Below, piece after piece: positions 9,000 to 17,510 of a stretch of DNA of 64,000 bases. A program made the position numbers and the translations under genes. The DNA is from Ornithinimicrobium cavernae (GTDB taxonomy: Bacteria; Actinomycetota; Actinomycetes; Actinomycetales; Dermatophilaceae). The notes beneath the pieces are model-generated. The model was not told where the DNA came from. It made no database searches and saw nothing but the letters and a program-made list of their open reading frames with translations. Positions within the stretch are counted from its first letter, which is position 1; every line of letters starts with the position of its first letter. The stretch lies in assembly GCF_003121625.1 (NCBI RefSeq), contig NZ_QDDJ01000006.1:1-64000 (forward strand), given 5' to 3'.

Positions 9000-10268
9000 G
9001 TGATCGATATCCGGCAGCTTCGTGAGGACCCAGAGCGGGTGCGCGCCTCGCAGCGCGCCCGCGGTGAGGACGACGGCGTGGTCGACGCCGTCCTGGACGC
9101 GGACCGCAGGCACCGTTCCGGCCTGTCCCAGTTCGAGAGCCTGCGCGCCGAGCAGAAGTCGTTCGGCAAGAAGGTTGCTGCCGCCAAGGGCGAGGAGAAG
9201 CAGGCGCTCCTCGCCGAGGTCAAGGAGACCGCCGCCCGCGTCAAGGAGCTGGAGGCGGCCAAGGACGAGGCCGCCGTCGAGCGCGACCGGCTGCTCCGCT
9301 CGATCGGCAACGTGATCATCGAGGGTGTTCCCACGGGTGGCGAGGACGACTTCGTCACCCTCGAGGAGGTCGGCTCGCCGCGTGACTTCGCGGCCGAGGG
9401 CTTCGAGCCCCGGGACCACCTCGAGCTGGGTGAGCTGCTCGGTGCCATCGACATGTCCCGGGGGGCCAAGGTCTCCGGCTCGCGCTTCTATTACCTGACC
9501 GGGCCCGGCGCCCGGCTGGAGCTCGCCCTGATGAACCTGGCGCTCGACCGCGCCCGGGACGCCGGCTTCGTGCAGATGCAGGTGCCGACGCTGGTGACCC
9601 CCGAGACCATGGCTGGTGCCGGGTTCCTCGACGCCCATGCCGACGAGGTCTACCGCCTCGAGGCCGACGACCTGTTCCTCACCGGCACGTCCGAGGTGGC
9701 GCTCGCCGGCTTCCACGCCGACGAGATCCTCGACCTCAGCGCCGGACCGCGCCGCTACACCGCGATGAGCACCTGCTACCGCCGCGAGGCGGGCAGCTAC
9801 GGCAAGGACACCCGGGGCATCATCCGGGTGCACCAGTTCCAGAAGGTCGAGATGTTCGTCTACTGCCGTCCCGAGGACGCGGAGACCCAGCACGAGAGCC
9901 TGCTGAAGTGGGAGCGCGGCATGCTCGACGACCTGGGCCTGGCCTACCGCGTCATCGACGTGGCTGCCGGCGACCTCGGCGGACCCGCGGCCCGCAAGTT
10001 CGACTGCGAGGCCTGGATCCCTACGCAGGGCGCCTACCGGGAGCTGACCTCCACCTCCAACTGCACGACCTACCAGGCACGCAGGCTCAACACCCGCGAG
10101 CGTGCCGAGTCCGGGACCCGGATGGTCGCCACCCTCAACGGGACCCTGGCCACGACACGGTTCCTCGTGGCGCTTCTGGAGACCCACCAGCAGGCCGACG
10201 GCTCGGTCACGGTGCCCGAGGTGCTGCGTCCCTACACCGGCTTCGACGTCCTCACCCCCGTTGGCTGA
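9000..10268 (+). CDS. serS: Seryl-tRNA synthetase
   Basis: A 422-residue class II aminoacyl-tRNA synthetase that charges tRNA-Ser. The N-terminal antiparallel coiled coil (about residues 25-105, [20 protein letters not shown]) that grips tRNA is followed by the catalytic core with motif 2 ([22 protein letters not shown]) in abbreviated form [10 protein letters not shown] and motif 3 ending LNGTLATTR. Length fits the family. GTG at 9000 begins with the conserved [12 protein letters not shown]. The final codons and TGA are duplicated just downstream (see repeat). Monocistronic in appearance. Confidence 0.97.
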   Translation: MIDIRQLREDPERVRASQRARGEDDGVVDAVLDADRRHRSGLSQFESLRAEQKSFGKKVAAAKGEEKQALLAEVKETAARVKELEAAKDEAAVERDRLLRSIGNVIIEGVPTGGEDDFVTLEEVGSPRDFAAEGFEPRDHLELGELLGAIDMSRGAKVSGSRFYYLTGPGARLELALMNLALDRARDAGFVQMQVPTLVTPETMAGAGFLDAHADEVYRLEADDLFLTGTSEVALAGFHADEILDLSAGPRRYTAMSTCYRREAGSYGKDTRGIIRVHQFQKVEMFVYCRPEDAETQHESLLKWERGMLDDLGLAYRVIDVAAGDLGGPAARKFDCEAWIPTQGAYRELTSTSNCTTYQARRLNTRERAESGTRMVATLNGTLATTRFLVALLETHQQADGSVTVPEVLRPYTGFDVLTPVG

Positions 10269-10361
10269 GTAACCACCCAGGGCCTGGGCAGCCAGCGGGC
10301 GGACGCCGTCACGTCCGTTGCTGAGCAGCCACCCAGGGCCTGGGCAGCCAGCGGGCCGACG
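10259..10361. repeat. Tandem duplication of the serS 3' end
   Basis: About 46 bases at 10259-10305, covering the last codons and TGA of serS, recur with few differences at 10316-10361 (shared core CCACCCAGGGCCTGGGCAGC). The core CCCAGG-G-CCTGGG is itself palindromic, so each copy can form a small hairpin and may aid termination. The second copy is non-coding. Confidence 0.85.
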
Positions 10362-10406
10362 TCCACCTCCGCCGCACGGGGGAGGCACCGCCGGCGCGCG
10401 CCGTCC

Positions 10407-10421
10407 TACCCTTGGCGGATG
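10407..10421 (+). promoter_or_regulatory. Probable leaderless start of the histidine kinase
   Basis: TACCCT at 10407-10412 lies exactly 6 bases before the ATG at 10419, with no Shine-Dalgarno-like purines between. This -10-to-ATG spacing is the usual sign of a leaderless transcript in actinobacteria. Confidence 0.45.
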
Positions 10422-11801
10422 GACCGTATCGCCCACCTGCTGGGGGCCGACGAGGAGTGGGAGCGTCCCACGCCCACGGCTGCCCAGCGGCGCAGCGACG
10501 TGTGGCTCGCCGTCGGTGCCTACCTGTTGGCCGCCCTGTCGATCGAGCTGGCCCGCAGCCTCGGCGTCCTCGAGGACGCGAACGGGGCGGTCGACGTCCT
10601 CACCCAGCACGCTGCCGCCGCGTCCGGTGCGGTGCTGCTCATCTGGCGCCGGTCGCGCCCGCTCGTGATCGCCGCGCTCGCCAACCTGCACCTCTATGTC
10701 GTCGGGACGCTCCAGCCGGTCGTCGCGGGGAGCCTGGTGATGCAGGCGCTGTACTTCTTCGCGGTGTTCTCCGGCGTCGCCTGGGCCCGGGACCGGCGCT
10801 CCCTCGGCTACCTGTTGCTCAGCTTCTTCGTGCTCCTGGCGCTCTGGCTGGCCTGGCTCTTCGCGCTGAGCTCCGGGCTGCAGGACATCTACAACAGCCT
10901 GGGGGTCGACACGGGCTTCACCGGCGGACTGTTCAACGTCCCGACGGCGGCGGTCGGCTGGGTCACGCTCAACAACCTGCTGTTCCTCGGAGGGGCCATC
11001 CTGCTCGGCCAGGTGGTCTGGCGCGGTGCCCTCCACACCGCGGGTGAGCTGGAGGCCGCCGCCACGGTCCGCGCACAGGCGGCCCGCCTCCGGGACCAGG
11101 CGGTGGTCGCCGAGCGGCTGCGGATCGCCCGGGAGCTGCACGACGTCGTCGCACACCACGTCTCGGTGATGGGCGTGCAGGCGGCCGCCGCCCGGCGCGT
11201 CCTGGAGAGGAACCCGGACGCCGCGCGCGAGGCGCTCGGTGCGATCGAGGGCTCCTCGCGCAACGCCGTCGGTCAGATGCGTGAGCTGCTCGGCACCCTG
11301 CGCAGTGGCGAGCTCGCCGCGGACGGCTCCACGGAGGACGGCGGGCCGGACCCGGAGACGGACCGGGCACCGCAGCCCGGGCTGGACGACCTGCCGGAGC
11401 TGGTGCACCAGGCCTGCACGCCGACCTGCGAGGTCAGCTACGCCCTCGTCGAGAACCGGCCGGGCGACGCCGGCGAGGTGCCGGCCGCCCTGCAGCTCAC
11501 GGCATACCGGATCGCCCAGGAGTCCCTGGCCAACGTGCGCCGCCACTCCACGGCGACCCGCGCCTCGGTGGTCGTGCGCGTCGGGGAGACGCTCGAGGTC
11601 GAGGTCCTCGACAACGGCGCGCCACGCCACGGGACGTCCGGCACCGGTCTCGGGCAGCAGGGGATGCGGGAGCGCGCCGAGCTGCTCGGCGGTGCCGTCG
11701 AGATCGGCCGGCGGCACGGTGCGGGCTACCGCGTCCGGGTGACCCTCCCGCTGTCCGGGGTGGGTGCCCACCCGGCGATCGGCGCCGGAGCCGGCCGGTG
11801 A
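10419..11801 (+). CDS. Two-component sensor histidine kinase, NarL/DesK type
   Basis: A 460-residue sensor kinase. The N-terminal 190 residues hold about six membrane helices with short loops, so the signal is probably sensed in or near the membrane. The HisKA_3 dimerisation domain has the phospho-acceptor His at about residue 241 (RIARELHDVVAHHVSVM), and the C-terminal HATPase has the N box (RIAQESLANVRRHS) and G boxes (VLDNGAPRHGTSGTGLGQQG). It overlaps the response regulator start by 4 bases, so the pair is made together. The stimulus is unknown; the adjacent ABC exporter is a plausible target. Confidence 0.92.
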   Translation: MDRIAHLLGADEEWERPTPTAAQRRSDVWLAVGAYLLAALSIELARSLGVLEDANGAVDVLTQHAAAASGAVLLIWRRSRPLVIAALANLHLYVVGTLQPVVAGSLVMQALYFFAVFSGVAWARDRRSLGYLLLSFFVLLALWLAWLFALSSGLQDIYNSLGVDTGFTGGLFNVPTAAVGWVTLNNLLFLGGAILLGQVVWRGALHTAGELEAAATVRAQAARLRDQAVVAERLRIARELHDVVAHHVSVMGVQAAAARRVLERNPDAAREALGAIEGSSRNAVGQMRELLGTLRSGELAADGSTEDGGPDPETDRAPQPGLDDLPELVHQACTPTCEVSYALVENRPGDAGEVPAALQLTAYRIAQESLANVRRHSTATRASVVVRVGETLEVEVLDNGAPRHGTSGTGLGQQGMRERAELLGGAVEIGRRHGAGYRVRVTLPLSGVGAHPAIGAGAGR

Positions 11802-12481
11802 GCGTCCACGCGACCGGCGGTCCGGCCAACCGTCCGATCCGGGTCATGCTCGTGGATGACCAGCCGCTCCTGGTGTCCGGCTTCACTATGATCCTGTCCA
11901 CCGAGGAGGACATCGAGGTCGTCGCCCAGGCCAGCAACGGTCGCGAGGCCGTCGCCGAGGTGGCCCGGGTCCGGCCGGACGTGGTGCTGATGGACGTCCA
12001 GATGCCCGTGCTGGATGGCATCGAGGCGACCCGCCTCGTGGCGGACGCGACCCGGGTGATCATCCTGACCACCTTCGACCGTGACGACTACCTCTTCGAT
12101 GCGCTGTCGGCCGGTGCGAGCGGCTTCCTGCTCAAGAACGCCGATCCCGACGACCTGGTCGACGCCGTGCGCGCCGTCGCCCACGGCCACGCGCTGCTCG
12201 CCCCCGAGGTGACCAGCCGGGTGATCGCGCGGATGACCGAGGGGGGCCGGTCGGGCTCGGCCAGGCACGCGGAGGCGCTGGACCGTCTGACCGCCCGCGA
12301 GAGGGAGGTCCTTGGTCACGTCGCCCGCGGACTGAGCAACGCCGAGATCGCCGCCGAGATGTTCGTGGGGGACGCCACGGTCAAGACACACGTCTCCAAC
12401 GTGCTGTCCAAGCTGCACCTGCGCGACCGCGTCCAGGCGGTGGTCTTTGCCTATGAGGCGGGCCTGGTCACGCCACAGTGA
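11798..12481 (+). CDS. LuxR-family response regulator
   Basis: A 227-residue DNA-binding response regulator. The receiver domain shows the acidic pocket (VMLVDDQPLL) and phospho-acceptor Asp66 (DVVLMDVQMP), the conserved Thr (VIILTTFD) and Lys (GFLLKNA). The C-terminal LuxR helix-turn-helix reads LTAREREVLGHVARGLSNAEIAA. GTG start overlaps the kinase stop (GTGA). It is the obvious partner of the upstream kinase and probably controls the export genes that follow after a short gap. Confidence 0.95.
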   Translation: MSVHATGGPANRPIRVMLVDDQPLLVSGFTMILSTEEDIEVVAQASNGREAVAEVARVRPDVVLMDVQMPVLDGIEATRLVADATRVIILTTFDRDDYLFDALSAGASGFLLKNADPDDLVDAVRAVAHGHALLAPEVTSRVIARMTEGGRSGSARHAEALDRLTAREREVLGHVARGLSNAEIAAEMFVGDATVKTHVSNVLSKLHLRDRVQAVVFAYEAGLVTPQ

Positions 12482-12506
12482 GCCGCTGCGGGTGGACCCC
12501 TCGGCC

Positions 12507-12532
12507 CGGCCTCCCCCGCGCGGCGGAGGCCG
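12507..12532 (+). terminator. Hairpin after the two-component genes
   Basis: CGGCCTCC (12507-12514) pairs with GGAGGCCG (12525-12532), an 8-bp stem with a 10-base loop, 25 bases after the regulator stop. No T-run follows, so it may only slow or partly end transcription. Confidence 0.45.
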
Positions 12533-12614
12533 AAGATCCCCCTCGCCGCCGATGTGCAGGACGGTGTCCTCCTGACAGATTGGGGGTCTCACCGAAGGAA
12601 CGAGGGGAGTGCAG

Positions 12615-13499
12615 ATGTTAGGGGCACACGGGCTGACCCGGCAGTATGCCGAGGTGCGGGCGGTCGACGACGTCACCTTTGAGGTGCCGGCGGGCAAGAT
12701 GATCGGCTTCGTGGGGGGCAACGGTGCGGGCAAGACCACGACGATGCGGATGCTGATGGGGGTGCTCGCACCGACCGCTGGGGACGTCAGCTGGGACGGT
12801 CGTCCGGTGACGCGCGCGGACCGCACCCGCTTCGGCTACATGCCGGAGGAGCGGGGGCTTTATCCCAAGCAGGGCGTGCTGGACCAGCTGACCTACCTGG
12901 GCCGGCTGCACGGCATGAGCCAGCACGATGCGCAGGGCCGGGCCCGGTCCCTCCTCGAGCGGTTCGGTCTCGGCGAGCGGCTCAAGGAGAAGGTCGAGAA
13001 GCTCTCGCTGGGCAACCAGCAGCGCGCCCAGATCATCGCTGCCGTCCTCGGGGACCCGCTCGCGCTCATCCTCGACGAGCCGTTCTCGGGGCTCGACCCC
13101 GCGGCCGTCGACCAGATGGCCGACCTGCTGCGCGAGCACACCGCCAACGGCGTTCCGGTGCTCTTCAGCAGCCACCAGCTCGACCTCGTCGACCGGCTGT
13201 GCGACGGGATCGTCGTGCTGCACAAGGGCCGGGTCGTGGCCAGCGGCACCTCGGAGGAGCTGCGTGGCAGCGCCCCGCTGCGCTATGTGCTGAGCCTGAC
13301 CGCTGACGCCGGCTGGGTGCGGGGCGTGCCGGGCGTGCGGGTGCTCGACCTCGACGGCGCGACCGTCCAGCTGGAGCCAGAGACCGAGGAGGTCGCCCAG
13401 CGGTTGCTCACCGAGGCCGTCTCCCGCGGCGGGGTCCGCGAGTTCAGCAGGGTCCGTCCCTCCCTGAGCGAGATCTACCGAGAGGTGGCCGCGGCATGA
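12615..13499 (+). CDS. ABC transporter ATP-binding protein, NatA-like
   Basis: A 294-residue ABC ATPase. Walker A is GGNGAGKTT (residues about 34-42; the usual Pro after the first Gly is Gly), Q-loop MPEERGLYPKQ, signature LSLGNQQR, Walker B LALILDEPFSGLDP and the switch His in SSHQLDLVDRLCD. A DUF4162-like tail follows. ATG at 12615 has GAGGGGA 7 bases upstream, better spaced than the GTG at 12609. It overlaps the permease gene by 4 bases; the pair most resembles NatAB-type ABC-2 exporters. Substrate unknown. Confidence 0.92.
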   Translation: MLGAHGLTRQYAEVRAVDDVTFEVPAGKMIGFVGGNGAGKTTTMRMLMGVLAPTAGDVSWDGRPVTRADRTRFGYMPEERGLYPKQGVLDQLTYLGRLHGMSQHDAQGRARSLLERFGLGERLKEKVEKLSLGNQQRAQIIAAVLGDPLALILDEPFSGLDPAAVDQMADLLREHTANGVPVLFSSHQLDLVDRLCDGIVVLHKGRVVASGTSEELRGSAPLRYVLSLTADAGWVRGVPGVRVLDLDGATVQLEPETEEVAQRLLTEAVSRGGVREFSRVRPSLSEIYREVAAA

Positions 13500-14674
13500 G
13501 CACCACGTCACCCTGGTCACTGGTGGCGCTCCGCGAGCTCCAGGTGCGGCTCACCGACCGCAACTTCCTGCTGGGCACCGGAGCGACCATCGTCGTGATC
13601 ATCGGCATCTTCGCCGTCCAGGGTTTCCTCATGGGCGGCGGGGCACCGTCGTTCACGGTCGCGGTCACCGGCGAGGACGGCGCCACGGTGGTCGCCGAGG
13701 CGAGGGAGGCGCTGCAGGAGACCGACGAGGAGGCTGTCCTGGAGGCGGTGCAGGTCGCTGACGCCGCCGCAGCAGAGACCGCCCTCACCGACGAGTCGGC
13801 CGACGCCGCGCTGCTGCCCGTCGCCGACGGGTGGGAGTTCGTCACCGACGGCGAGGCGGACAGCCAGCTCCAGGGCGTGGTCAGCGAGGCCGTGCGCTCC
13901 ACGACCCTGCAGGCCAACGCCGAGGCGGTCGGCACCAGCGTGGAGGACCTGACCGCGGGCACCGTGGTGCAGAACCGCGACATCTCAGGCGGCGACGACG
14001 AGTCGCGCTTCGTGGTGTGGGTCGCCGGCTTCGCGATGGCGATGCTGTTCTACATGTCCGCCATCATGTTCGGGATGGCGATCGCCAGCTCGGTCGTCGA
14101 GGAGAAGCAGTCCCGGATCGTGGAGATCCTCGCCGCCGCGATCCCGGTGCGCGCGCTGCTCACCGGCAAGGTCCTCGGCAACACGGTGCTGGCCTTCGGC
14201 CAGATGGCGGTGATGGGCGCGGTCGCCCTGGTCGGCCTGACCTTCACCGAGTACGACCAGTACCTCTCGACGCTCACCCAGGGCTTCCTCTGGTACATCC
14301 CGTTCTTCATCCTGGGGTTCCTCGCGCTCGCCTGTGTCTGGGCAGCGGCCGGGGCGATGGCCTCACGGACCGAGGACCTGCAGGCCACCACGATGCCGCT
14401 CACGATGGGGCTGGTGCTGGTCTTCATCGTCGGCCTCAGCCTGGAGGGCACGGCCCGGGTGATCGGGTCCTTCGTGCCGGTGCTGTCCACGATCCTCATG
14501 CCGATGCGGCTGCTCGACGGCACCGCGGCGTGGTGGGAGGCCGCTCTCGCGCTCGTCCTGACCGCGGTGTTCTGCCTCGTGACCATCGGGGCCGGCACCC
14601 GGCTCTACCGCCGGTCGCTGCTGCAGACGTCCGGACGCGTCTCCCTCAAGGCTGCCTGGGCAGGCGGCGAGTGA
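13496..14674 (+). CDS. ABC-2 type transporter permease, NatB-like
   Basis: A 392-residue membrane protein. One helix near residues 25-45 is followed by a large extracytoplasmic domain of about 130 residues, then five to six helices (for example FAMAMLFYMSAIMFGMAIAS) including the family stretch SSVVEEKQSRIVEILAAAIP. That layout is the ABC-2/NatB arrangement. ATGA overlap with the ATPase gene shows they are translated together. A strong hairpin terminator follows. Confidence 0.92.
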   Translation: MSTTSPWSLVALRELQVRLTDRNFLLGTGATIVVIIGIFAVQGFLMGGGAPSFTVAVTGEDGATVVAEAREALQETDEEAVLEAVQVADAAAAETALTDESADAALLPVADGWEFVTDGEADSQLQGVVSEAVRSTTLQANAEAVGTSVEDLTAGTVVQNRDISGGDDESRFVVWVAGFAMAMLFYMSAIMFGMAIASSVVEEKQSRIVEILAAAIPVRALLTGKVLGNTVLAFGQMAVMGAVALVGLTFTEYDQYLSTLTQGFLWYIPFFILGFLALACVWAAAGAMASRTEDLQATTMPLTMGLVLVFIVGLSLEGTARVIGSFVPVLSTILMPMRLLDGTAAWWEAALALVLTAVFCLVTIGAGTRLYRRSLLQTSGRVSLKAAWAGGE

Positions 14675-14736
14675 GGGTCTGACCCGGCGGGGTGCCCGGG
14701 TCAGGGTGGGTCCGGCGGGGGTCGGAGCCACCACAC

Positions 14737-14771
14737 GGTGGGTCGGTCGCGCAGGGGGCGACCGACCCACC
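14737..14771 (+). terminator. Strong hairpin terminator after the ABC exporter
   Basis: A 14-bp perfect stem (GGTGGGTCGGTCGC at 14737-14750 with its complement at 14758-14771) around a 7-base loop, followed by TCACGATTTTC. This is the clearest intrinsic terminator in the first part of the window. Confidence 0.8.
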
Positions 14772-14804
14772 TCACGATTTTCTCCGCATAAGGTCAAAGA
14801 ATGG

Positions 14805-14903
14805 TAAAGTAGGCCGCTAGGTCGATGAACCGCGGGGGGACCGCAGGCATCGCCGAAACCACCCACCCGCTGCCCGCGGGATCTCGACGAACGGAGCCCT
14901 GCC
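14805..14903 (+). promoter_or_regulatory. Promoter and leader of the SipW-type cluster
   Basis: TAAAGT at 14805-14810 is the best -10 candidate, giving a leader of about 90 bases before the ATG at 14904 with ACGGAGCC as ribosome site. The leader contains GATGAACCG (14824-14832) followed by a G-run and ACCGCA, an arrangement repeated in the leader of the gene at 17098. The -35 is not clear. Confidence 0.35.
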
Positions 14904-15428
14904 ATGCGCACGACCTCTTCCCCCTCCTCAACCCGCTCGGCCACCAAGGCCCTTGTCGCAGCCGGCCTCGGCGTCGTCCTGCTGGCCGGTGCCGGCGGCA
15001 CCTTCGCCCTCTGGAGCGCCGAGGACAGCACGACTACCGGCACGGTCACGGACGGCCACCTGGCCCTGGACGTGGCTGCCGGGCACTGGGAGACCGCCGC
15101 CGGCGCGCCCATCGGTGACCTCGCGGCATACCGGATGGTTCCCGGCGACTCCATCACCTTCGTCACCGAGGTCACCCCGACCATCGTGGGGGACAACCTG
15201 AGGGCCACCCTGCAGGGTGCGCTGCCGCAGCAGCCGGCGACCCACTGGGAGGTCGTCGCGTCCCTGCCCGACGGTCTGACCGTCGTCGACGCCGGGGACA
15301 ATGGCGTCGCGATCCCCCTCACGGTGAGCGTCACCCTGCCCGCCTCCTCCGGCAACGAGAGCCAGCAGCAGGTGCTGGCCCTGGACGACCTCACCCTCAC
15401 GCTGCAGCAGGTCGCCTCCACGATGTGA
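14904..15428 (+). CDS. Secreted protein with alternate (SipW-type) signal peptide, TasA-like
   Basis: A 174-residue exported protein. Residues 14-42 carry the alternate signal peptide typical of SipW clients: KALVAAGLGVVLLAGAGGTF and then ALWSAEDS, where the Phe-x-Leu/Ala-Trp box precedes the mature part. The mature part is a beta-rich domain of about 130 residues (HLALDVAAGHWE, VPGDSITFVTEVTPTIVGDN) like the TasA/camelysin group, which form surface fibres in other Gram-positives. The matching signal peptidase is two genes downstream. Ends with SNE-type polar beta strands, no sortase signal. Confidence 0.75.
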   Translation: MRTTSSPSSTRSATKALVAAGLGVVLLAGAGGTFALWSAEDSTTTGTVTDGHLALDVAAGHWETAAGAPIGDLAAYRMVPGDSITFVTEVTPTIVGDNLRATLQGALPQQPATHWEVVASLPDGLTVVDAGDNGVAIPLTVSVTLPASSGNESQQQVLALDDLTLTLQQVASTM

Positions 15429-15468
15429 GCCCGGGCCCGACCGACAGTCCTGAGGAGGTGAGCAGCAG

Positions 15469-16407
15469 ATGAGGACCTGGGTGCGACGCGGCCTCACGCC
15501 GGTGCTGGCGCTGCTCTGCCTGGTGGCCGTCGCCGTGACGGCCCCCGCCGGCGTCACCCAGGCGGCCTGGACCGACTCACGGTCGGTGCCGCTCGGAGTG
15601 GTCACCAACGACGGGATATCAGTTGACGTCACTGCCGACGATGGCGTGGCGGACCTGGCGGACACCACCACGCTCGGCGTGCACAACACCTCCGCCCGCC
15701 TGGACGGCCTGCTCTCGGTCGAGGCGGGAGTCGCCCCCGTCGGATGGGACAGCGGGCTGGCGGCCCGGTTGACGACCGGCTATGCCACCTGTGCGTCCGG
15801 CCGGCCGGTGGGTGAGGAGCCGCTGGCCGCCGGCGCCTTCACGGAGCTGTGCCTGCGGACGACGCCGGCACAGTCGGGCGGTGAGCTGCTGCGTGCCCAC
15901 GCCGGTGCGACGGTCGAGATCACGAGCACCGTGACCCAGCGGGCGGCCACAGCGCCTTCCTGGGATGCCCGGGACGCGGTCACGACCCGTCATGCGCTCG
16001 AGTTCCCGCGGCCCACGCACCCCGGCGACGCCCTCACCGTGGAGGCGGTCTGCCGGAGCTCACGGCTCGGGCCCGCGACGCTTTCCTGGGCGTGGCCCGA
16101 CTCGAGCGGACACGCTCCGGGCCAGGCCTCGCCCGCTGTGCACCACTGGGGGCTGCAGCGGTGGGACGCCCGGGCACAACGGTGGGACGAGGTGCGGTCC
16201 TTGGCGGGCAGCGAGCGCTCGACGACGCTGGGTGCCGAGGTGGTCCTCGGTCTCCTCCAGCCCGACACGTTCCGCATCGTCGGCTATCCCTCAGCCGACC
16301 CCGGCCGGCCCCACATCGGCACCTTCCAGGTGGACGTCCGCACCGTGCTCGGCCTGCTCGGCGTCGTCGTCAGTGCCTCGTGCACGGGAGTGCAGGCGGT
16401 GTCGTGA
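15469..16407 (+). CDS. Secreted protein of the SipW cluster, unrecognised
   Basis: A 312-residue protein with an N-terminal signal (LTPVLALLCLVAVAVTAPAG then AAWTDS); AAWTDS is the kind of Trp box seen in SipW-processed proteins. The remainder looks like two beta-rich modules, with Cys pairs at about 105/124 and 196/306 region that could form disulphides outside the cell. RBS GAGGAGG lies just before the ATG. The stop overlaps the signal peptidase start by 4 bases (GTGA), so it is probably a client or partner of that enzyme. No confident family. Confidence 0.7.
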   Translation: MRTWVRRGLTPVLALLCLVAVAVTAPAGVTQAAWTDSRSVPLGVVTNDGISVDVTADDGVADLADTTTLGVHNTSARLDGLLSVEAGVAPVGWDSGLAARLTTGYATCASGRPVGEEPLAAGAFTELCLRTTPAQSGGELLRAHAGATVEITSTVTQRAATAPSWDARDAVTTRHALEFPRPTHPGDALTVEAVCRSSRLGPATLSWAWPDSSGHAPGQASPAVHHWGLQRWDARAQRWDEVRSLAGSERSTTLGAEVVLGLLQPDTFRIVGYPSADPGRPHIGTFQVDVRTVLGLLGVVVSASCTGVQAVS

Positions 16408-16997
16408 GGCACCTGCGACGGCTGTCCGCGGTCGTTGCCTGGGTCGCCCTGGTCGGCGTCGCCGGGCTGCTCGTGGTGATGGTGCTCGTCCCCCGGCTCA
16501 CCGGCTGGGTGCCCCTGACCGTGCTCACCGGCTCGATGGAGCCGGCGATCCCCGCAGGGAGCATGGTCGTCGTCGAGCGGATCGACGGTGAGGCCGACCT
16601 GGACCGGATCCAGATCGGTGACGTCATCACCTTCCTGCCCCGCACGGACGATCCCCACCTGGTCACGCACCGCGTCGTCGGTGAGGGAGGGCGGTCCGAC
16701 GGCAGCACGGTCTTCACCACCCGGGGCGATGCCAACGGCGCGGACGACCGCGAGCCGGTCGGTGCCACCCAGATCCGTGGCCGGGTGCGCTATCACGTGC
16801 CCGGCGTCGGACACGTGTCCCAGCTGCTGAACGTGGAGCAGAAGCGGCTGGGCGTGATCGTGGTCGCCGGGGTGCTGTTCCTGTATGCGGGTGGTCAGGT
16901 CGTGCGTGCCGTCCGGCGGCGCCCGTCGGCCGGCTCCGGGCAACCTGCTGAGGACGGGTCAGGGCAACGTGATGAAGATGACAGCGAGCGGGCATAA
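16404..16997 (+). CDS. Signal peptidase I, SipW (ER-type)
   Basis: A 197-residue membrane protease. After a membrane helix (AVVAWVALVGVAGLLVVMVL) comes the catalytic Ser in LTGSMEPAIPAGS; the general base is His (PHLVTHRVV) instead of the Lys found in normal bacterial LepB, which marks the SipW/ER type. The box RGDANGADD and a second membrane helix near the C terminus (LGVIVVAGVLFLYAGGQVV) complete the family pattern. It should cleave the alternate signal peptides of the two upstream proteins. GTG start overlaps the previous stop. Confidence 0.9.
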   Translation: MRHLRRLSAVVAWVALVGVAGLLVVMVLVPRLTGWVPLTVLTGSMEPAIPAGSMVVVERIDGEADLDRIQIGDVITFLPRTDDPHLVTHRVVGEGGRSDGSTVFTTRGDANGADDREPVGATQIRGRVRYHVPGVGHVSQLLNVEQKRLGVIVVAGVLFLYAGGQVVRAVRRRPSAGSGQPAEDGSGQRDEDDSERA

Positions 16998-17014
16998 TCC
17001 GGGGCCGTTCATTG

Positions 17015-17097
17015 TTGACAAAGCCATAGAATGGCGTTGGCTGATGAACCGGCGGGGTCCGCACGTCGTCACCACCCCCCACCCCTCTTTTCCTGAA
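17015..17097 (+). promoter_or_regulatory. Candidate promoter and leader of the small CxxC protein
   Basis: TTGACA at 17015-17020 is a consensus -35; the matching -10 at 17 bases (TGGCTG) is poor, while TAGAAT at 17027-17032 is a good -10 at the wrong spacing. The leader has GATGAACCG at 17043-17051 followed by CGGGGTCCGCAC, resembling the leader at 14824. A long C/T-rich stretch precedes the start codon and no Shine-Dalgarno is visible. Confidence 0.35.
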
Positions 17098-17385
17098 ATG
17101 GATGCTGCACGCATGACCGGCCACTTCGCGATCTCGCCCCGCACCTCTCCCACCGTCTGCCCGCGCTGTGGTCGCGGCGTGGACGTGTCCGCCATGGGCA
17201 CCCTGGCTCCGCACAACGTCCGCCCCGTCGGCGGCCCCTCCTGCGAGGGCTCTGGCAAGGCGCCCGCCTTCGTCCCCCCGTGGCCCGGGACCGTCAAGCT
17301 GAGCCAGCCGCGGGTCCTGCGCCTGCGGACGGGGCGCCTCGGCCGGATCGGGCGCAGGTCCAGGGGCGACGTCCCCGCCGCCTGA
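17098..17385 (+). CDS. Small CxxC-containing protein, unrecognised
   Basis: A 95-residue basic protein (start at 17098 or 17113). It has one zinc-knuckle half, TVCPRCGRGVD, and a later Cys in GGPSCEGSGKAP, so a Cys3/His metal site is possible (His in LAPHNVRP). The tail is Arg-rich (VLRLRTGRLGRIGRRSR), which suggests nucleic-acid contact. Coding potential is supported by G/C third positions and the conserved-looking CxxC; the function is unknown. The opposite strand also has an open frame but with no recognisable content. Confidence 0.5.
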   Translation: MDAARMTGHFAISPRTSPTVCPRCGRGVDVSAMGTLAPHNVRPVGGPSCEGSGKAPAFVPPWPGTVKLSQPRVLRLRTGRLGRIGRRSRGDVPAA

Positions 17386-17405
17386 GGCACCGAGGGGCAG
17401 CTCCG

Positions 17406-17510
17406 CCTGACGGCTGGGCGACGATCTCGGGCGCGATGGACCTCAGAGCTGGTCGACGACCTTGGGCGTGACAGGCCTCAGAGCTGGTCGACGACCCGCT
17501 TGGCGTCAGC
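17406..17510. repeat. 35-bp tandem repeat derived from the end of the L7/L12-like gene
   Basis: The last codons plus stop of the minus-strand gene (17476-17510) are repeated at 17441-17475 (21 bases identical, CCTCAGAGCTGGTCGACGAC) and, more decayed, at 17406-17440. Each copy includes the complement of the TGA stop. The outer copies are non-coding. Confidence 0.85.
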
